A stretch of 64,000 nucleotides of DNA, from NCBI GenBank assembly GCA_910587005.1, contig CAJULB010000003.1, forward strand, positions 248,001-312,000, given 5' to 3'. The notes under the pieces were generated by a model that saw only the letters and a list, made by a program, of their open reading frames with translations, had not been told where the DNA came from and did no database searches. A program made the position numbers and the translations under genes. Below are positions 17,060 through 26,486 of the stretch, in pieces. How positions within the stretch are numbered: position 1 is the first letter of the stretch; each line of letters begins with the position of its first letter. This DNA is from an uncultured Christensenellaceae bacterium (lineage in GTDB: Bacteria; Bacillota; Clostridia; Christensenellales; Borkfalkiaceae).

Positions 17060-18007
17060 ATGATTAACCACGGCAACGAAATTAAAATCTTTTCGGGAAA
17101 TTCCAACAGACCGCTTGCCGAAGCGATTGCGGCTAAACTGAACACTACGCTCGGCGATATGGAAGTTACGCACTTTTCGGACGGTGAAATTTACGTTCGT
17201 TTTGCGGAAACTATCCGCGGTATGGACGTGTTCCTTGTACAGTCCACAAGCTATCCCGTAAACACCAACCTTATGGAGCTTCTCATAATGATTGACGCGG
17301 CAAAGCGCGCAAGCGCGGGCAGAATTACTGCGGTTATCCCCTATTTCGGATACGCCCGTCAGGACAGAAAAGCGCGTTCGCGCGAACCCATAACCGCAAA
17401 ACTCGTTGCTAATTTAATCACCTCCGCAGGCGCGGACAGAGTGCTTACAATGGATTTGCACTGCATGCAGATTCAGGGCTTTTTCGATATTCCTCTGGAC
17501 AACCTTGTAGGCGGGCCTACGCTGTACAACTATTTTAAACCGAAGGTTGACGATAACTTCGTAGTGGTTTCGCCCGATATCGGCTCGGTTGCAAGGGCAA
17601 GAAAGGTTGCCGCGAGAATGGACGCGAAAATGGCGATAATCGACAAGCGCCGTCCCAAAGCCAACGTAATGGAAGTTATGAATATTATCGGCGACGTAAA
17701 GGGCAAAAACTGCCTTATGGTTGACGATATGATAGATACTGCGGGGACAATCGTACAGGGCGCAAAGGCTTTGAAGGAAGCGGGCGCTAAAAATATTTAC
17801 GCTTGCTGTTCGCACGGAGTTTTGTCCGGTCCCGCAATAGAAAGACTTGCAAATTCGCCCATTAACGAGCTTGCAATTCTGGATACAATCAATATTCCCA
17901 AGGAAAAAATGCTCCCCATTTTCAAGATTATTTCCACTGCGCCTATCTTTGCCTCCGCAATAGAGAACGTTTATCTGGATAAATCTATGTCCAAAATTTA
18001 CGATTAA
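17060..18007 (+). CDS. prs: Ribose-phosphate pyrophosphokinase
   Basis: 315 residues, standard class I length. It makes PRPP from ribose 5-phosphate and ATP for purine, pyrimidine, His, Trp and NAD synthesis. Motifs: IKIFSGNSNRPLAEAIA at the N-terminus, AVIPYFGYARQDRK (~95), DLHCMQIQGFFDIPLDNL (~130) and the PRPP-binding loop CLMVDDMIDTAGTI (~215). Strong Shine-Dalgarno CGGAGG. It has its own promoter and a terminator before pth. Confidence 0.98.
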   Translation: MINHGNEIKIFSGNSNRPLAEAIAAKLNTTLGDMEVTHFSDGEIYVRFAETIRGMDVFLVQSTSYPVNTNLMELLIMIDAAKRASAGRITAVIPYFGYARQDRKARSREPITAKLVANLITSAGADRVLTMDLHCMQIQGFFDIPLDNLVGGPTLYNYFKPKVDDNFVVVSPDIGSVARARKVAARMDAKMAIIDKRRPKANVMEVMNIIGDVKGKNCLMVDDMIDTAGTIVQGAKALKEAGAKNIYACCSHGVLSGPAIERLANSPINELAILDTINIPKEKMLPIFKIISTAPIFASAIENVYLDKSMSKIYD

Positions 18008-18031
18008 ACGTTGTCAAACTTTGCTGTATTG

Positions 18032-18077
18032 TTTCATTCTGAGCCTTGGCGAAGAATCTGAAAGTAGTTTACAACGT
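18032..18077. repeat. Second copy of the REP-like element (half)
   Basis: TCATTCTGAGCCTTGGCGAAGAATCTGAAAGTA...TTACAACGT matches the arm at 15539-15583 apart from the central bases, which here resemble the 15615-15643 arm. Confidence 0.65.
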
Positions 18078-18111
18078 AAATTAATGCACTATTAATTAAA
18101 ATATACAAACT

Positions 18112-18136
18112 AAGCCACTGCAAAAGTGGCTTTTTT
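18112..18136 (+). terminator. Terminator of prs
   Basis: AAGCCAC/GTGGCTT stem with a TGCAAAA loop and a T6 run, 13 nt before the pth start. Confidence 0.8.
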
Positions 18137-18149
18137 ATAAGGTAACGGA

Positions 18150-18713
18150 ATGTATATAATTGTCGGTTTGGGAAACCCCGAAGAAAAATATTTTAAAACA
18201 TTTCACAATATGGGTTATATCGCAGTCGGCGATGTTGCTGATAAGCTGGGCGTAAAATTTAAAAAGAAAGAGTGCGAAGCCTACACCGCAGAGGCAAATA
18301 TCAGGGGTGAAAAGGTCGTTTTATCACGTCCAGTAACTTATATGAACGCGAGCGGTAGAGCCGTAAAACAGCTTTTGGCAAAGTATAAAACGGACGCGGC
18401 GCACCTTGTGGTAATCTATGACGATTACGATATCCCAAAGGCAAGCGTAAGAATAAGACCTTCCGGCAGCGCTGGAACGCATAACGGTATGCGCTCTGTA
18501 ATCGCAGAAATCGGCACGCAGAATTTTGCGCGGATAAGAATAGGTATCCGCGACACCGAAGTAAATATTCCCATAATCAATTACGTTTTGTCAGAAGTCA
18601 GAAAAGACGATTACGAGCTGTTTATTTCCGCATGCGGACGCGCCGCGGAGGCCGCAATTGCGCTTGCCGGCGGTGAAACTGTAGAGAACGTAATGACTAA
18701 ATACAATGGTTAG
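18150..18713 (+). CDS. pth: Peptidyl-tRNA hydrolase
   Basis: 187 residues. MYIIVGLGNPEEKYFKTFHNMGY holds the catalytic His (~residue 20). YMNASGRAV and VIYDDYDIPKASVRIRPSGSAGTHNGMRS are the other Pth motifs. It frees tRNA from prematurely released peptidyl-tRNA. It sits directly upstream of mfd, an order common in Firmicutes. AAGG upstream of the ATG is a modest ribosome binding site. Confidence 0.98.
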   Translation: MYIIVGLGNPEEKYFKTFHNMGYIAVGDVADKLGVKFKKKECEAYTAEANIRGEKVVLSRPVTYMNASGRAVKQLLAKYKTDAAHLVVIYDDYDIPKASVRIRPSGSAGTHNGMRSVIAEIGTQNFARIRIGIRDTEVNIPIINYVLSEVRKDDYELFISACGRAAEAAIALAGGETVENVMTKYNG

Positions 18714-18724
18714 GATTAACCGTT

Positions 18725-21700
18725 TTGCTTAAAAACTTTTTCACTTGCAAAAATTTAGGCGGCGAATTGCCCGCACTTGAAAACGACATCCGCCTCGGCA
18801 CGCCGACGGCGGCTTTCGGGCTGTCCGAAACTCATAAATTTCTGCTTGCCGCCATAACGCAGGGTAAGTTGTTATACGTTTGCGCGGACGCGATTTCCGC
18901 ACAGAAAGCGTATGCGGGTATATCCGCGCTTTCCGGCAAAAAATGCGTATATCTGCCCGCCAAGGACGAAGTGGTTTTATACAAGGACGCGCTGTCAAAG
19001 GACGCGTTATACCGCCGTATATGCGCCGTTTACGGACTTTTGAACGGCGCGGATTGCGTTATCTGCGAAATTGAAGCGCTGATGCAGTTGTTCCCTGCGC
19101 AGACAGAGGCAATCAGCTTTAAAACGGGTTGCGATTACGACTATTCCGCACTGCCCCAAAAGCTGATAAAAATGGGCTACACCCGCGAATATGCCGCAGA
19201 TAACAAGGGTTGCTTTGCAATCCGCGGCGATATTTTAGACGTTTTTCCTATAAATTCCGATAATCCCGTCCGCATAGACTTTTTCGGCGATACCGCGGAA
19301 AAAATCCGTCCTTACGACGCTGTCAGCGGTGAAAGACTTGAAGAAGTCAACGAAATAACAGTTGTTTGCGCAACGGACGCCGTTTTTACTGCGGAAGACG
19401 TTCCCGAAATCAAAAAAATCATCTCTGCGGAAGTAAAGCGCAGTCAGAACGTCAAAGCCTACGAAAGAGCGAAAGCTATTGAAAGCGATTTGTGCGAAAA
19501 GCTCGCGCTCGGCGTTCCGTTTTCGGGCGCGTCGTTCGTTATGCCGCTGCTCGGCTCGGCGCGGACTGTTTTCGATTTGCTTCCGCCCGATACCTTAATA
19601 ATTTTCGACGAATGCAAGCAGATAAGCGACAGAATGAACGCAGTCTATAAAGAACACTGCGAGCGCGTGGACGAGCTGAAAAAGGGCGGGGAAGCGTTTT
19701 CATTTTCCGAAAATCAGCTTATATCCCCCGAACGGCTAACGGAAGGTTTTTCGGCTTACCGTAATTTGGCCGTGCAGACTTTCACTTCGTCAACCGCGTT
19801 TTTCCGTCCGCTCAAAACGTACAATCTGCGTTCGACGCCCTCGCCGTCGTACCTCAATTCTATGCCGCAGTTTATAACCGACTGCAAAAACTGGCTTTCC
19901 AACGGCTACCGCGTGCTGGTTTTTACGGGAAGCGTTGCGCGTTACGACAAGCTGTCCGACGAGCTGACCAACGAATATCTGCCCGTCTATCCCGTGCCCG
20001 ACAGACTTGAAGCTCTGCGCGGAATTGCTTTGAGTTCGGAAGAATTGGCGCACGGACTTGTCCTGCACGAGTGTAAAACCGCGGTAATCGGCAGCGGCGA
20101 TTTATACGTCAAAGCCGTTACAAAGCGGATTAAAAAGCGCCGCGGAGATATGTTCACCGCGCCTGAAATAGGTGATTTCTGCGTTCACGAAAAGCACGGC
20201 GTCGGCAAAATTGCAGGCACTAAAAAGATAGAAACAACCGACGGAATAAAGGAATATATTTCAATCGAGTACAAGGGCGGGGATATGCTTTACGTACCCG
20301 TCGAGCAGATGGATATTCTTTCCAAATACGTCGGCGAGCAAAGTCCAAACCTTTCAAAAATAGGCGGGGCGGATTTCGAACGCGTGAAAGAGCGCGTAAA
20401 GCAGTCGATAAAAAAACTCGCTTTCGATTTGAAGGAGCTTTACGCCGAGCGCAACGCGCAAAACGGTTTCCGCTTCCCCGAAAACGTTGTTATGATGGAG
20501 GAATTCGAAAGCGCGTTCGGCTATGAAGAAACCCCCGACCAGTTCACTTCGATAGAAGAAATAAAAGCCGATATGTGTTCGGAAAAGGTGATGGACAGAC
20601 TTTTGTGCGGCGACGTCGGCTACGGCAAAACCGAGGTTGCCCTGCGCGCAATTTATCTGTGCGTTTTAGGCGGAAAGCAGGCGGCTTTTATGTGTCCGTC
20701 AACCGTGCTTTCAGAACAGCACTACAATACCGCGCTGGAAAGATTTAAGGAGTTCGGCGTCCGCGTTGAAGTTTTAAACCGCTTCCGCACCCCTGCGGCG
20801 CAGTCTAAAATTTTAGCCGCGCTCGAACGCGGGGAAGTGGACTTGCTTATCGGCACGCACAGGCTTCTTTCCGCAGACGTAAAATTCAAAGATTTGGGCT
20901 TGCTTGTTTTGGACGAGGAACAGCGTTTCGGCGTCGAGCATAAGGAAAAAATCAAGCATATCAAAAAAAATATCGACTGCCTTACAATGACCGCAACCCC
21001 CATACCGCGCACGCTGCATATGTCGCTTGCGGGCATACGCGATATAAGCACTATAAGCACTCCGCCGTTGAAGCGCTTGCCCGTGCAGACTTATGTTGTT
21101 GAAGAGAGCGAAACGCTTATCCGCGACGCGGTCTTGCGCGAAATTTCCCGCGGGGGGCAGGCTTTTATACTTTACAACCGCGTTGAAACCATTTCGCGGT
21201 TCGCGGGCAGAATAGCGGAAATTATCCCAGAGGGCAAGGTTTGCTACGCGCACGGAAGAATGGAACGCGAAACGCTTGAAAATGCGGTTTTCTCTTTCTA
21301 CCGCGGGGAAAAGAACGTACTTGTCACAACCACGATAATAGAAAACGGCATAGACTTGCCAAACGCAAACACGATTATCGTAATCGATGCGGACAGACTT
21401 GGAATTTCCCAGCTTTATCAATTGCGCGGAAGAGTGGGCAGAGGCTCGCGGCTTGCACAGGCTTATTTTACGTTCAAGCCCGATAAAGTGCTTACAAGCG
21501 ACGCCGCCGAACGGCTTAAAGCCATTATGCGGTTTACCGAGCTCGGCTCGGGCTTTAAAATCGCCATGCGCGATTTGGAAATCCGCGGTGCCGGCAACGT
21601 GCTGGGCGCGGAACAGCACGGACATATGGATAAGGTCGGTTACGAGCTGTATTCAAAGCTTTTAAAGGAGGAGTTAACGGGCGAAAAACAGCTTTCCTGC

Positions 21701-22138
21701 GAGCTTGATATAAAAACCTCGGCGTACGTTCCCGAAACATACATCGAAAGCAGTGCGGGCAGACTTGACTGCTATAAGCAGATTGCGGAAATCCGCTCGG
21801 TTGAAGATTATAAGCGCGTTTGTCTTTCTATCGAGGATAACTACGGCAATATGCCCGAGGAGGTGTTGCACCTTCTGATAATCGCGGTGCTTAAATCTTA
21901 CGCGGCTAAATTCAACGTTAAAAAAATCAGTGTGGACGGAAAGGCGGGTTCTCTGGAATTACCGTCCGTAAACGTTTTAAGCGACGAACGACTTAAAGCC
22001 GCGCTGGATAAATACGCGGGTAAAGTTTCGCTTTCGATGGCAAAAGCACCGCTTGTGGTGTTCCCGCCGCGCAGTTCCGCCGCAAAAACTATGCTGGATA
22101 TGACAAAATTTTTAAAATTTGCGTTAAGTTTTAACTAA
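18725..22138 (+). CDS. mfd: Transcription-repair coupling factor
   Basis: 1137 residues, typical Mfd length. Order: UvrB-like N-terminal module, RNA-polymerase interaction domain (GDFCVHEKHGVGKIAG, ~482), SF2 translocase with Walker A GDVGYGKTE (~628), DEEQRFG (~732), TATPIPRTL, and motif VI QLRGRVGRGSR, then a TRCF C-terminal domain. Mfd displaces stalled RNA polymerase and recruits UvrA. The TTG start at 18725 is 12 nt after the pth stop. The next gene is a foldase-like lipoprotein with its own promoter. Confidence 0.97.
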   Translation: MLKNFFTCKNLGGELPALENDIRLGTPTAAFGLSETHKFLLAAITQGKLLYVCADAISAQKAYAGISALSGKKCVYLPAKDEVVLYKDALSKDALYRRICAVYGLLNGADCVICEIEALMQLFPAQTEAISFKTGCDYDYSALPQKLIKMGYTREYAADNKGCFAIRGDILDVFPINSDNPVRIDFFGDTAEKIRPYDAVSGERLEEVNEITVVCATDAVFTAEDVPEIKKIISAEVKRSQNVKAYERAKAIESDLCEKLALGVPFSGASFVMPLLGSARTVFDLLPPDTLIIFDECKQISDRMNAVYKEHCERVDELKKGGEAFSFSENQLISPERLTEGFSAYRNLAVQTFTSSTAFFRPLKTYNLRSTPSPSYLNSMPQFITDCKNWLSNGYRVLVFTGSVARYDKLSDELTNEYLPVYPVPDRLEALRGIALSSEELAHGLVLHECKTAVIGSGDLYVKAVTKRIKKRRGDMFTAPEIGDFCVHEKHGVGKIAGTKKIETTDGIKEYISIEYKGGDMLYVPVEQMDILSKYVGEQSPNLSKIGGADFERVKERVKQSIKKLAFDLKELYAERNAQNGFRFPENVVMMEEFESAFGYEETPDQFTSIEEIKADMCSEKVMDRLLCGDVGYGKTEVALRAIYLCVLGGKQAAFMCPSTVLSEQHYNTALERFKEFGVRVEVLNRFRTPAAQSKILAALERGEVDLLIGTHRLLSADVKFKDLGLLVLDEEQRFGVEHKEKIKHIKKNIDCLTMTATPIPRTLHMSLAGIRDISTISTPPLKRLPVQTYVVEESETLIRDAVLREISRGGQAFILYNRVETISRFAGRIAEIIPEGKVCYAHGRMERETLENAVFSFYRGEKNVLVTTTIIENGIDLPNANTIIVIDADRLGISQLYQLRGRVGRGSRLAQAYFTFKPDKVLTSDAAERLKAIMRFTELGSGFKIAMRDLEIRGAGNVLGAEQHGHMDKVGYELYSKLLKEELTGEKQLSCELDIKTSAYVPETYIESSAGRLDCYKQIAEIRSVEDYKRVCLSIEDNYGNMPEEVLHLLIIAVLKSYAAKFNVKKISVDGKAGSLELPSVNVLSDERLKAALDKYAGKVSLSMAKAPLVVFPPRSSAAKTMLDMTKFLKFALSFN

Positions 22139-22154
22139 AATTCACAAAAAAGAT

Positions 22155-22183
22155 TTGCTATCCTAAGCAAAATGCTTTATAAT
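22155..22183 (+). promoter_or_regulatory. Promoter of the foldase-like lipoprotein gene
   Basis: TTGCTA (22155-22160), 17-bp spacer, TATAAT (22178-22183); a CGGAG motif precedes the ATG at 22224. Confidence 0.75.
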
Positions 22184-22223
22184 AGTAAAGATTTTAAAAG
22201 CACAGTCTTTCGGAGAAAACCAT

Positions 22224-24488
22224 ATGGGAAAGAAAAAGATAAAATTAATAAGCGGAATTGTTGCGGCGGCTTTGACTTGTTCGGTTGCTTTCGGCGGTTG
22301 CTCGCTTATATCCACCGATAATGAGAAGGATATGTCCCGCACCGTTGCCGAAGTCGATATTTCCAAAACGGAAGCCTTTGAAAACGAGTTTAAGGACAAC
22401 AGCAAATATTTCGATGCAATCGGTTCTACCGAAGTCATAAAAAGAGAGCTTATAACATATTTTGTAAACGTAGGATATTCTTACGTTCAGAACAATAATT
22501 ATGCGGAAGTGTTCAATAAGCTTTTGGACGGTCTGGTGCAGAACGCGATTTTGACGCAGTACGCAACAATGTATCTTTTGCAGGAAAAAACTGCGGAGGA
22601 CGCAGACGCGTTTAAAACTTTCAGCGAACTCAGCGGCGAAGGTCACAAGGAGTCTGAGAAATACGAATACCTTCTCGGCGCCGACAGCGACGACGTAAAG
22701 CTTGCAAAATACGCGCTTATGTCCTCGATAAATTCGGCTATCGACAGCATAGAAAAGGACAGAATTCTCCAATACACCGAAGAATCCGCGGGTTCGGATA
22801 CCCGCACGGCGCCCGCCAACGTGGACACCCAGCAGGACGATTATTATCCCAAAAAGAAAAATCCTAGCGGAGAATACGTCCGTGCCGACGGTACGGTTAT
22901 CAAAGAAACCGACGCGGACAAGAACTATGTGCTCGATTACGGTATCTATACGGGTTATACAACGCTTGCCGACAGCGGCGCATACCTTGCCGACAGGGAC
23001 GAATTCCTCGCAAAGAAAGGCACCATGGCAACCCGCATAAGGGCTTATACGCGGTTTGTAAGTACGCTTATTGACTGGAATCTCGTTGACGAAAAGAAGG
23101 AAGACATTACCAAAGTTGACGAGCTTGAATACTACGCAGACGAATACGTAAGCCAGCTTAAATCTCGCGTTATCAACAAATATTACGATTTGTATGAAGA
23201 AGAGCAGATTAAAAAGCTGATAGACGAAGGCGATACTTCTTACCTTGACACGGCTTACAATTCGCTTTTCAACTTCCAGAAAAACAGTTATAAAACCGAA
23301 GAAGATTTTTCAACCGCAATAGGCAGTATGTCCGATACTTCGTTCATACTCTACGCGCCCGAAACGGAAAACGACGGAACTTTCGGTTTTGTATACAATA
23401 TTCTGTTGCCTTTCAGCACTTCGCAGAGCGCACAGCTCACTGCCCTTCAATCGCTGTATAAAGACGATAAGGTTGACAGCGGATACAGCTCAAAATATTA
23501 CGCAAACAGAAACCTGCTTCTTAAAAACATCAAAACCACCGACCAGCGCAGAGCGTGGTTCGACGGTTCTAAGGAATACGCGTTTGACGCTAACGGCAAG
23601 GTGGACAACTACTTTGGCAACAGCAGCTGGCTGTTCTTTGAAAACAATTTAACCGATAACGAAAGGTACAAGCCCCTTGATAAGTATGTCGGTAAATACG
23701 CATACAACGGCAACGTTATAAAAAACAAGGACGGTAAATATATCTTCGGCAACGCCGTACAGCTCGGTATTGACGATATGCTTAAAGAATTTACAGATTA
23801 TGTGAATTACGTCCTCAACGGTTATACAAAAAACGGTGCAAACCACGTTACGTTTGACAGTAACTACGATGCAGACACGTGGACAAACGCAAACGGCTAT
23901 TATAATGTAGATGATTTCTACACAGGCGATAAAAACGACGACAAGCAGGACCAGATTGACTATTCCAAGCTTGTATACGCTTCGGGTAAGGTTAATTTCA
24001 CCGCCGACAGAGCGAACGCTTTAAATCCCGATAAAAACAATGCTCAGTACTGGGCAATGTCCGCCGTTAATGAACTTGAATATGCATACACAACCGATAC
24101 GGGCGTGCTTTCGCAGTACCTCGGCTATACGGTCGAAGCGGGCGATACAAGCTATATAAAGGAGTTTGAATACGCGGCTCATCAGGCTGTAAATAACGGC
24201 GAGGGTTCGTTCTCGGTCTGCGCTGGCGACTACGGCTGGCATCTGATTTACGTTACCTATACTTTTGATATAGAAGACGGTAACGGCGCGCTTTATCAGC
24301 CGAACTGGCAGGCAAACATTACAAAGGAAGGCACCTTTGAGTATATGTTCTATGAGTGGATAAAGGATAACGATTTGGACGAAGTTTCCACTACCCGCCA
24401 GACGTATATTATAAACAAATTCAACAAAGATAAAGTAACCGTAAAGAAGTACGAAAAAGCTTATAAAAATCTGACAAACTTAGGCTGA
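22224..24488 (+). CDS. Large lipoprotein with SurA/PrsA-like foldase features
   Basis: 754 residues. A lipoprotein signal peptide ends in a lipobox-like FGGC near residue 26, so the protein should be membrane-anchored outside the cell. The segment after it (STEVIKRELITYFVNVGYSYVQ...LLDGLVQNAILTQYA) resembles SurA_N-type chaperone helices. The end (NNGEGSFSVCAGDYGWHLIYVTYTF) resembles the last strand-loop of parvulin rotamases, but a full PPIase domain is not evident. The middle is long, polar and Tyr/Asp-rich, with no motif I recognise. A PrsA-like gene after mfd is common in Clostridia, which supports an extracytoplasmic folding role. Function is inferred. Confidence 0.7.
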   Translation: MGKKKIKLISGIVAAALTCSVAFGGCSLISTDNEKDMSRTVAEVDISKTEAFENEFKDNSKYFDAIGSTEVIKRELITYFVNVGYSYVQNNNYAEVFNKLLDGLVQNAILTQYATMYLLQEKTAEDADAFKTFSELSGEGHKESEKYEYLLGADSDDVKLAKYALMSSINSAIDSIEKDRILQYTEESAGSDTRTAPANVDTQQDDYYPKKKNPSGEYVRADGTVIKETDADKNYVLDYGIYTGYTTLADSGAYLADRDEFLAKKGTMATRIRAYTRFVSTLIDWNLVDEKKEDITKVDELEYYADEYVSQLKSRVINKYYDLYEEEQIKKLIDEGDTSYLDTAYNSLFNFQKNSYKTEEDFSTAIGSMSDTSFILYAPETENDGTFGFVYNILLPFSTSQSAQLTALQSLYKDDKVDSGYSSKYYANRNLLLKNIKTTDQRRAWFDGSKEYAFDANGKVDNYFGNSSWLFFENNLTDNERYKPLDKYVGKYAYNGNVIKNKDGKYIFGNAVQLGIDDMLKEFTDYVNYVLNGYTKNGANHVTFDSNYDADTWTNANGYYNVDDFYTGDKNDDKQDQIDYSKLVYASGKVNFTADRANALNPDKNNAQYWAMSAVNELEYAYTTDTGVLSQYLGYTVEAGDTSYIKEFEYAAHQAVNNGEGSFSVCAGDYGWHLIYVTYTFDIEDGNGALYQPNWQANITKEGTFEYMFYEWIKDNDLDEVSTTRQTYIINKFNKDKVTVKKYEKAYKNLTNLG

Positions 24489-24508
24489 CAATATTTTGGT
24501 TTATAATG

Positions 24509-24544
24509 CATAACCCGCTTTTAAATGTTTAAAAGCGGGTTATG
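24509..24544. repeat. Perfect 17-bp stem hairpin at the uppP start
   Basis: CATAACCCGCTTTTAAA, a two-base TG loop, then its exact complement. The last three bases are an in-frame ATG. No T-run follows on either strand, so it may end the previous gene only weakly or mask the first ATG of uppP. Confidence 0.75.
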
Positions 24545-24559
24545 TCAAAGGCTTTTCAA

Positions 24560-25378
24560 ATGGAAATCTGGCAGGCGGTTATACTCGGCTTTGTACAAGG
24601 TCTAACTGAATTTTTACCCGTTTCATCTTCGGGGCACATTGCATTTTTACAAGGCGTATTCGGCGTTAATGATTCTGATACCGCCTTGTTTTTTACTATA
24701 ATTTTGCACCTCGGCACGCTTGTGGCTGTGTGCGCTGTTTTTTGGCGGGATATTCTCGCTTTGTTCAAAAAACCGTTTAAAACGCTCGGGTACCTTATAA
24801 TCGCAACCGTTCCCGCGGGAATTACGGGTATTTTATTCAAAATATTCGATTTGGATAAAGTGTTTTTCGGCAATTATATGTGGGTTTGCCTTGCCGTATT
24901 CTTTTTCTGTACGGCAACGTTGTTGCTTGTAACTGAAATTGTAGCTAAACGCAGAGTAAATTTGCTTCCGCTGTGTTTTAAAACGGTCATTCCTATGGGG
25001 CTTGCGCAGGCGGTGGCAGTTTTGCCGGGGATATCGAGGAGCGGTTCTACAATCTGCGCGGGTACGCTTGCCGGCTGTCAGCGGGAAGAGGTGGCAAAGT
25101 TTTCATTCATAATGAGCATACCCGTAATTTTGGGCAGTTTTATAGTTGAACTTGCTTCTGGCATTGCAAGCGGAGAAATTCAGCAATCGTTTGCGGAAGG
25201 CGGGGCGACGCTCGGCTGGTCGGTTGCGCTCGGGTTTATCGTTTCGGCGGCGGCGGGGCTTTTCGCAATAAAAATAATGCTTAAAGTCATAAAAAAGGCA
25301 AATTACAAGTGGTTTTCCGCTTATCTGGTTGCCTTGTCGATAGTGTGCGTGGTTTTGCAGTTTACTGTATTTGCATAA
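24560..25378 (+). CDS. uppP: Undecaprenyl-diphosphatase
   Basis: About 272 residues with roughly eight membrane helices. Signatures are GFVQGLTEFLPVSSSGH at the N-terminus and LPGISRSGSTICAG near residue 160, the two catalytic regions of BacA/UppP. It recycles undecaprenyl diphosphate to the monophosphate carrier used for peptidoglycan and surface glycans and gives bacitracin tolerance. ATG 24560 matches the family N-terminus (MEIWQAVILG). ATG 24542 would add six residues but lies within a perfect hairpin. Neither has a good Shine-Dalgarno. Confidence 0.96.
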   Translation: MEIWQAVILGFVQGLTEFLPVSSSGHIAFLQGVFGVNDSDTALFFTIILHLGTLVAVCAVFWRDILALFKKPFKTLGYLIIATVPAGITGILFKIFDLDKVFFGNYMWVCLAVFFFCTATLLLVTEIVAKRRVNLLPLCFKTVIPMGLAQAVAVLPGISRSGSTICAGTLAGCQREEVAKFSFIMSIPVILGSFIVELASGIASGEIQQSFAEGGATLGWSVALGFIVSAAAGLFAIKIMLKVIKKANYKWFSAYLVALSIVCVVLQFTVFA

Positions 25379-25381
25379 AAA

Positions 25382-25408
25382 AAGGGGGACGACTTGCTTC
25401 GTCCCCTT
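25382..25408. terminator. Bidirectional terminator between uppP and the XRE gene
   Basis: AAGGGGGACGA and TCGTCCCCTT pair around a short loop. A residues on the left and the convergent arrangement suit both strands. Confidence 0.7.
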
Positions 25409-25614
25409 CAATATTCCGATTTGCCGAGTAAATAGTCGGTGCTCGTGCAAAAAATTTCCGACAAGGAAATCAGCATATCAAACCCGCATTCCCGCTGTCC
25501 GTTCTCCCAGTACGCTATAAGCCGCACGGAAACGTTTAGCTTTTCCGCAAGCTCTGCCCGCGAAATTCCCTTTTCGTTCCGCAAATCCCTCAGTCTTTCG
25601 CTAAATCTGTTCAT
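25408..25614 (-). CDS. XRE-family HTH repressor, probable regulator of the adjacent exporter
   Basis: 68 residues consisting almost only of an HTH_3 domain: RLRDLRNEKGISRAELAEKLNVSVRLIAYWENGQRE, then the second helical half with STDYLLGKSEY. Start chosen at the MNRFSERL methionine; the frame extends 14 codons further with no better signal. It is divergent from a two-gene ABC exporter, and two near-identical operator-like palindromes lie between, one inside the exporter promoter. This suggests an autoregulated repressor whose ligand is unknown. Confidence 0.88.
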   Translation of the reverse strand: MNRFSERLRDLRNEKGISRAELAEKLNVSVRLIAYWENGQRECGFDMLISLSEIFCTSTDYLLGKSEY

Positions 25615-25627
25615 ATAATAAATATTA

Positions 25628-25678
25628 GAACATTTTGTTCCGATTATGCTTGACATGGAACGTTTTGTTCTTTATAAT
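25628..25678 (+). promoter_or_regulatory. Exporter promoter with two XRE operator candidates
   Basis: TTGACA (25650-25655), 17-bp spacer, TATAAT (25673-25678). GAACGTTTTGTTC (25658-25670) fills the spacer and GAACATTTTGTTC (25628-25640) lies upstream near the repressor start. Both are GAAC/GTTC dyads 30 bp apart centre to centre. Confidence 0.8.
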
Positions 25679-25709
25679 TGCCTTGTATTTGAAAATCGGA
25701 GTTTAATAA

Positions 25710-26486
25710 ATGGAAGAAATTTTAAGGGTAGAGAACCTGAAAAAGGCCTTTAAGCTGTCGCGCAGACAGCAAAAGCTTGAAAAGACAAGCTCGGCAATCA
25801 AGGTTGCCGTAGACGATTTGTCCTTTTCGTTCAACCGCGGAGAAATTTTCGGGCTTCTGGGGCCGAACGGCGCGGGCAAGACCACAACGCTGAGAATGCT
25901 TGCAACGCTTATAAAGCCGGACAGCGGCGATGCGTTCATTGACGGAAAAAGCGTCGTTAAGGAGGCCGACGCCGTGCGCGGCAAGATAGGCTTTCTTACA
26001 AGCGAGCTTAAGCTTGAGGAATTTTTTTCGCCAAGCTATCTTTACGACTTTTTCAGCGAGCTGTACGGGGTTGAGCGCACCGTCCGCGAAGAAAGAAAGC
26101 GGAAATTGTTTGCAAAATTCGGCATTGACCGCTTTGCGGAAATTAAGTTCGGCAATCTTTCCACGGGTATGAAGCAGAAGGTTTCGCTTGTCGTTTCTGT
26201 CGTTCACGACCCCGATTTTATCATTTTCGACGAGCCGACGAACGGGCTTGACGTGCTGACCGCAAAGGTTGTCACCGACTTTTTGGAGGAGCTGCGCGCG
26301 GCGGGCAAAACGGTTATACTTTCCACGCATATATTTTCGCTTGTGGAAAAGCTGTGCGACAGGGTCGGTATTATAATTGACGGAAAGCTGGTCGCGCTGG
26401 ACACTCTTGAAAATATCACCAAGGACAGCAATCTCGAGGATACGTTTTTCGGCTTGTACCGAAAATTCACGGGGGAGGGCATATGA
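25710..26486 (+). CDS. ABC transporter ATP-binding protein (NatA-like)
   Basis: 258 residues. Walker A GPNGAGKTTTLRM (~50), ABC signature LSTGMKQKVSL (~150), Walker B IIFDEPTNGLD (~170) and the switch His in STHIF. Best fit is the NatA/CcmA-like group that powers two-subunit exporters of sodium or drugs. The stop overlaps the permease start by 4 nt. Transcription from the promoter at 25650 is probably controlled by the divergent XRE protein. Confidence 0.94.
   Translation: MEEILRVENLKKAFKLSRRQQKLEKTSSAIKVAVDDLSFSFNRGEIFGLLGPNGAGKTTTLRMLATLIKPDSGDAFIDGKSVVKEADAVRGKIGFLTSELKLEEFFSPSYLYDFFSELYGVERTVREERKRKLFAKFGIDRFAEIKFGNLSTGMKQKVSLVVSVVHDPDFIIFDEPTNGLDVLTAKVVTDFLEELRAAGKTVILSTHIFSLVEKLCDRVGIIIDGKLVALDTLENITKDSNLEDTFFGLYRKFTGEGI

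Noticed and set aside
20813..21625. 270-codon minus-strand ORF inside mfd
   Set aside because: It lies fully opposite the conserved helicase domain of mfd and has no family resemblance.
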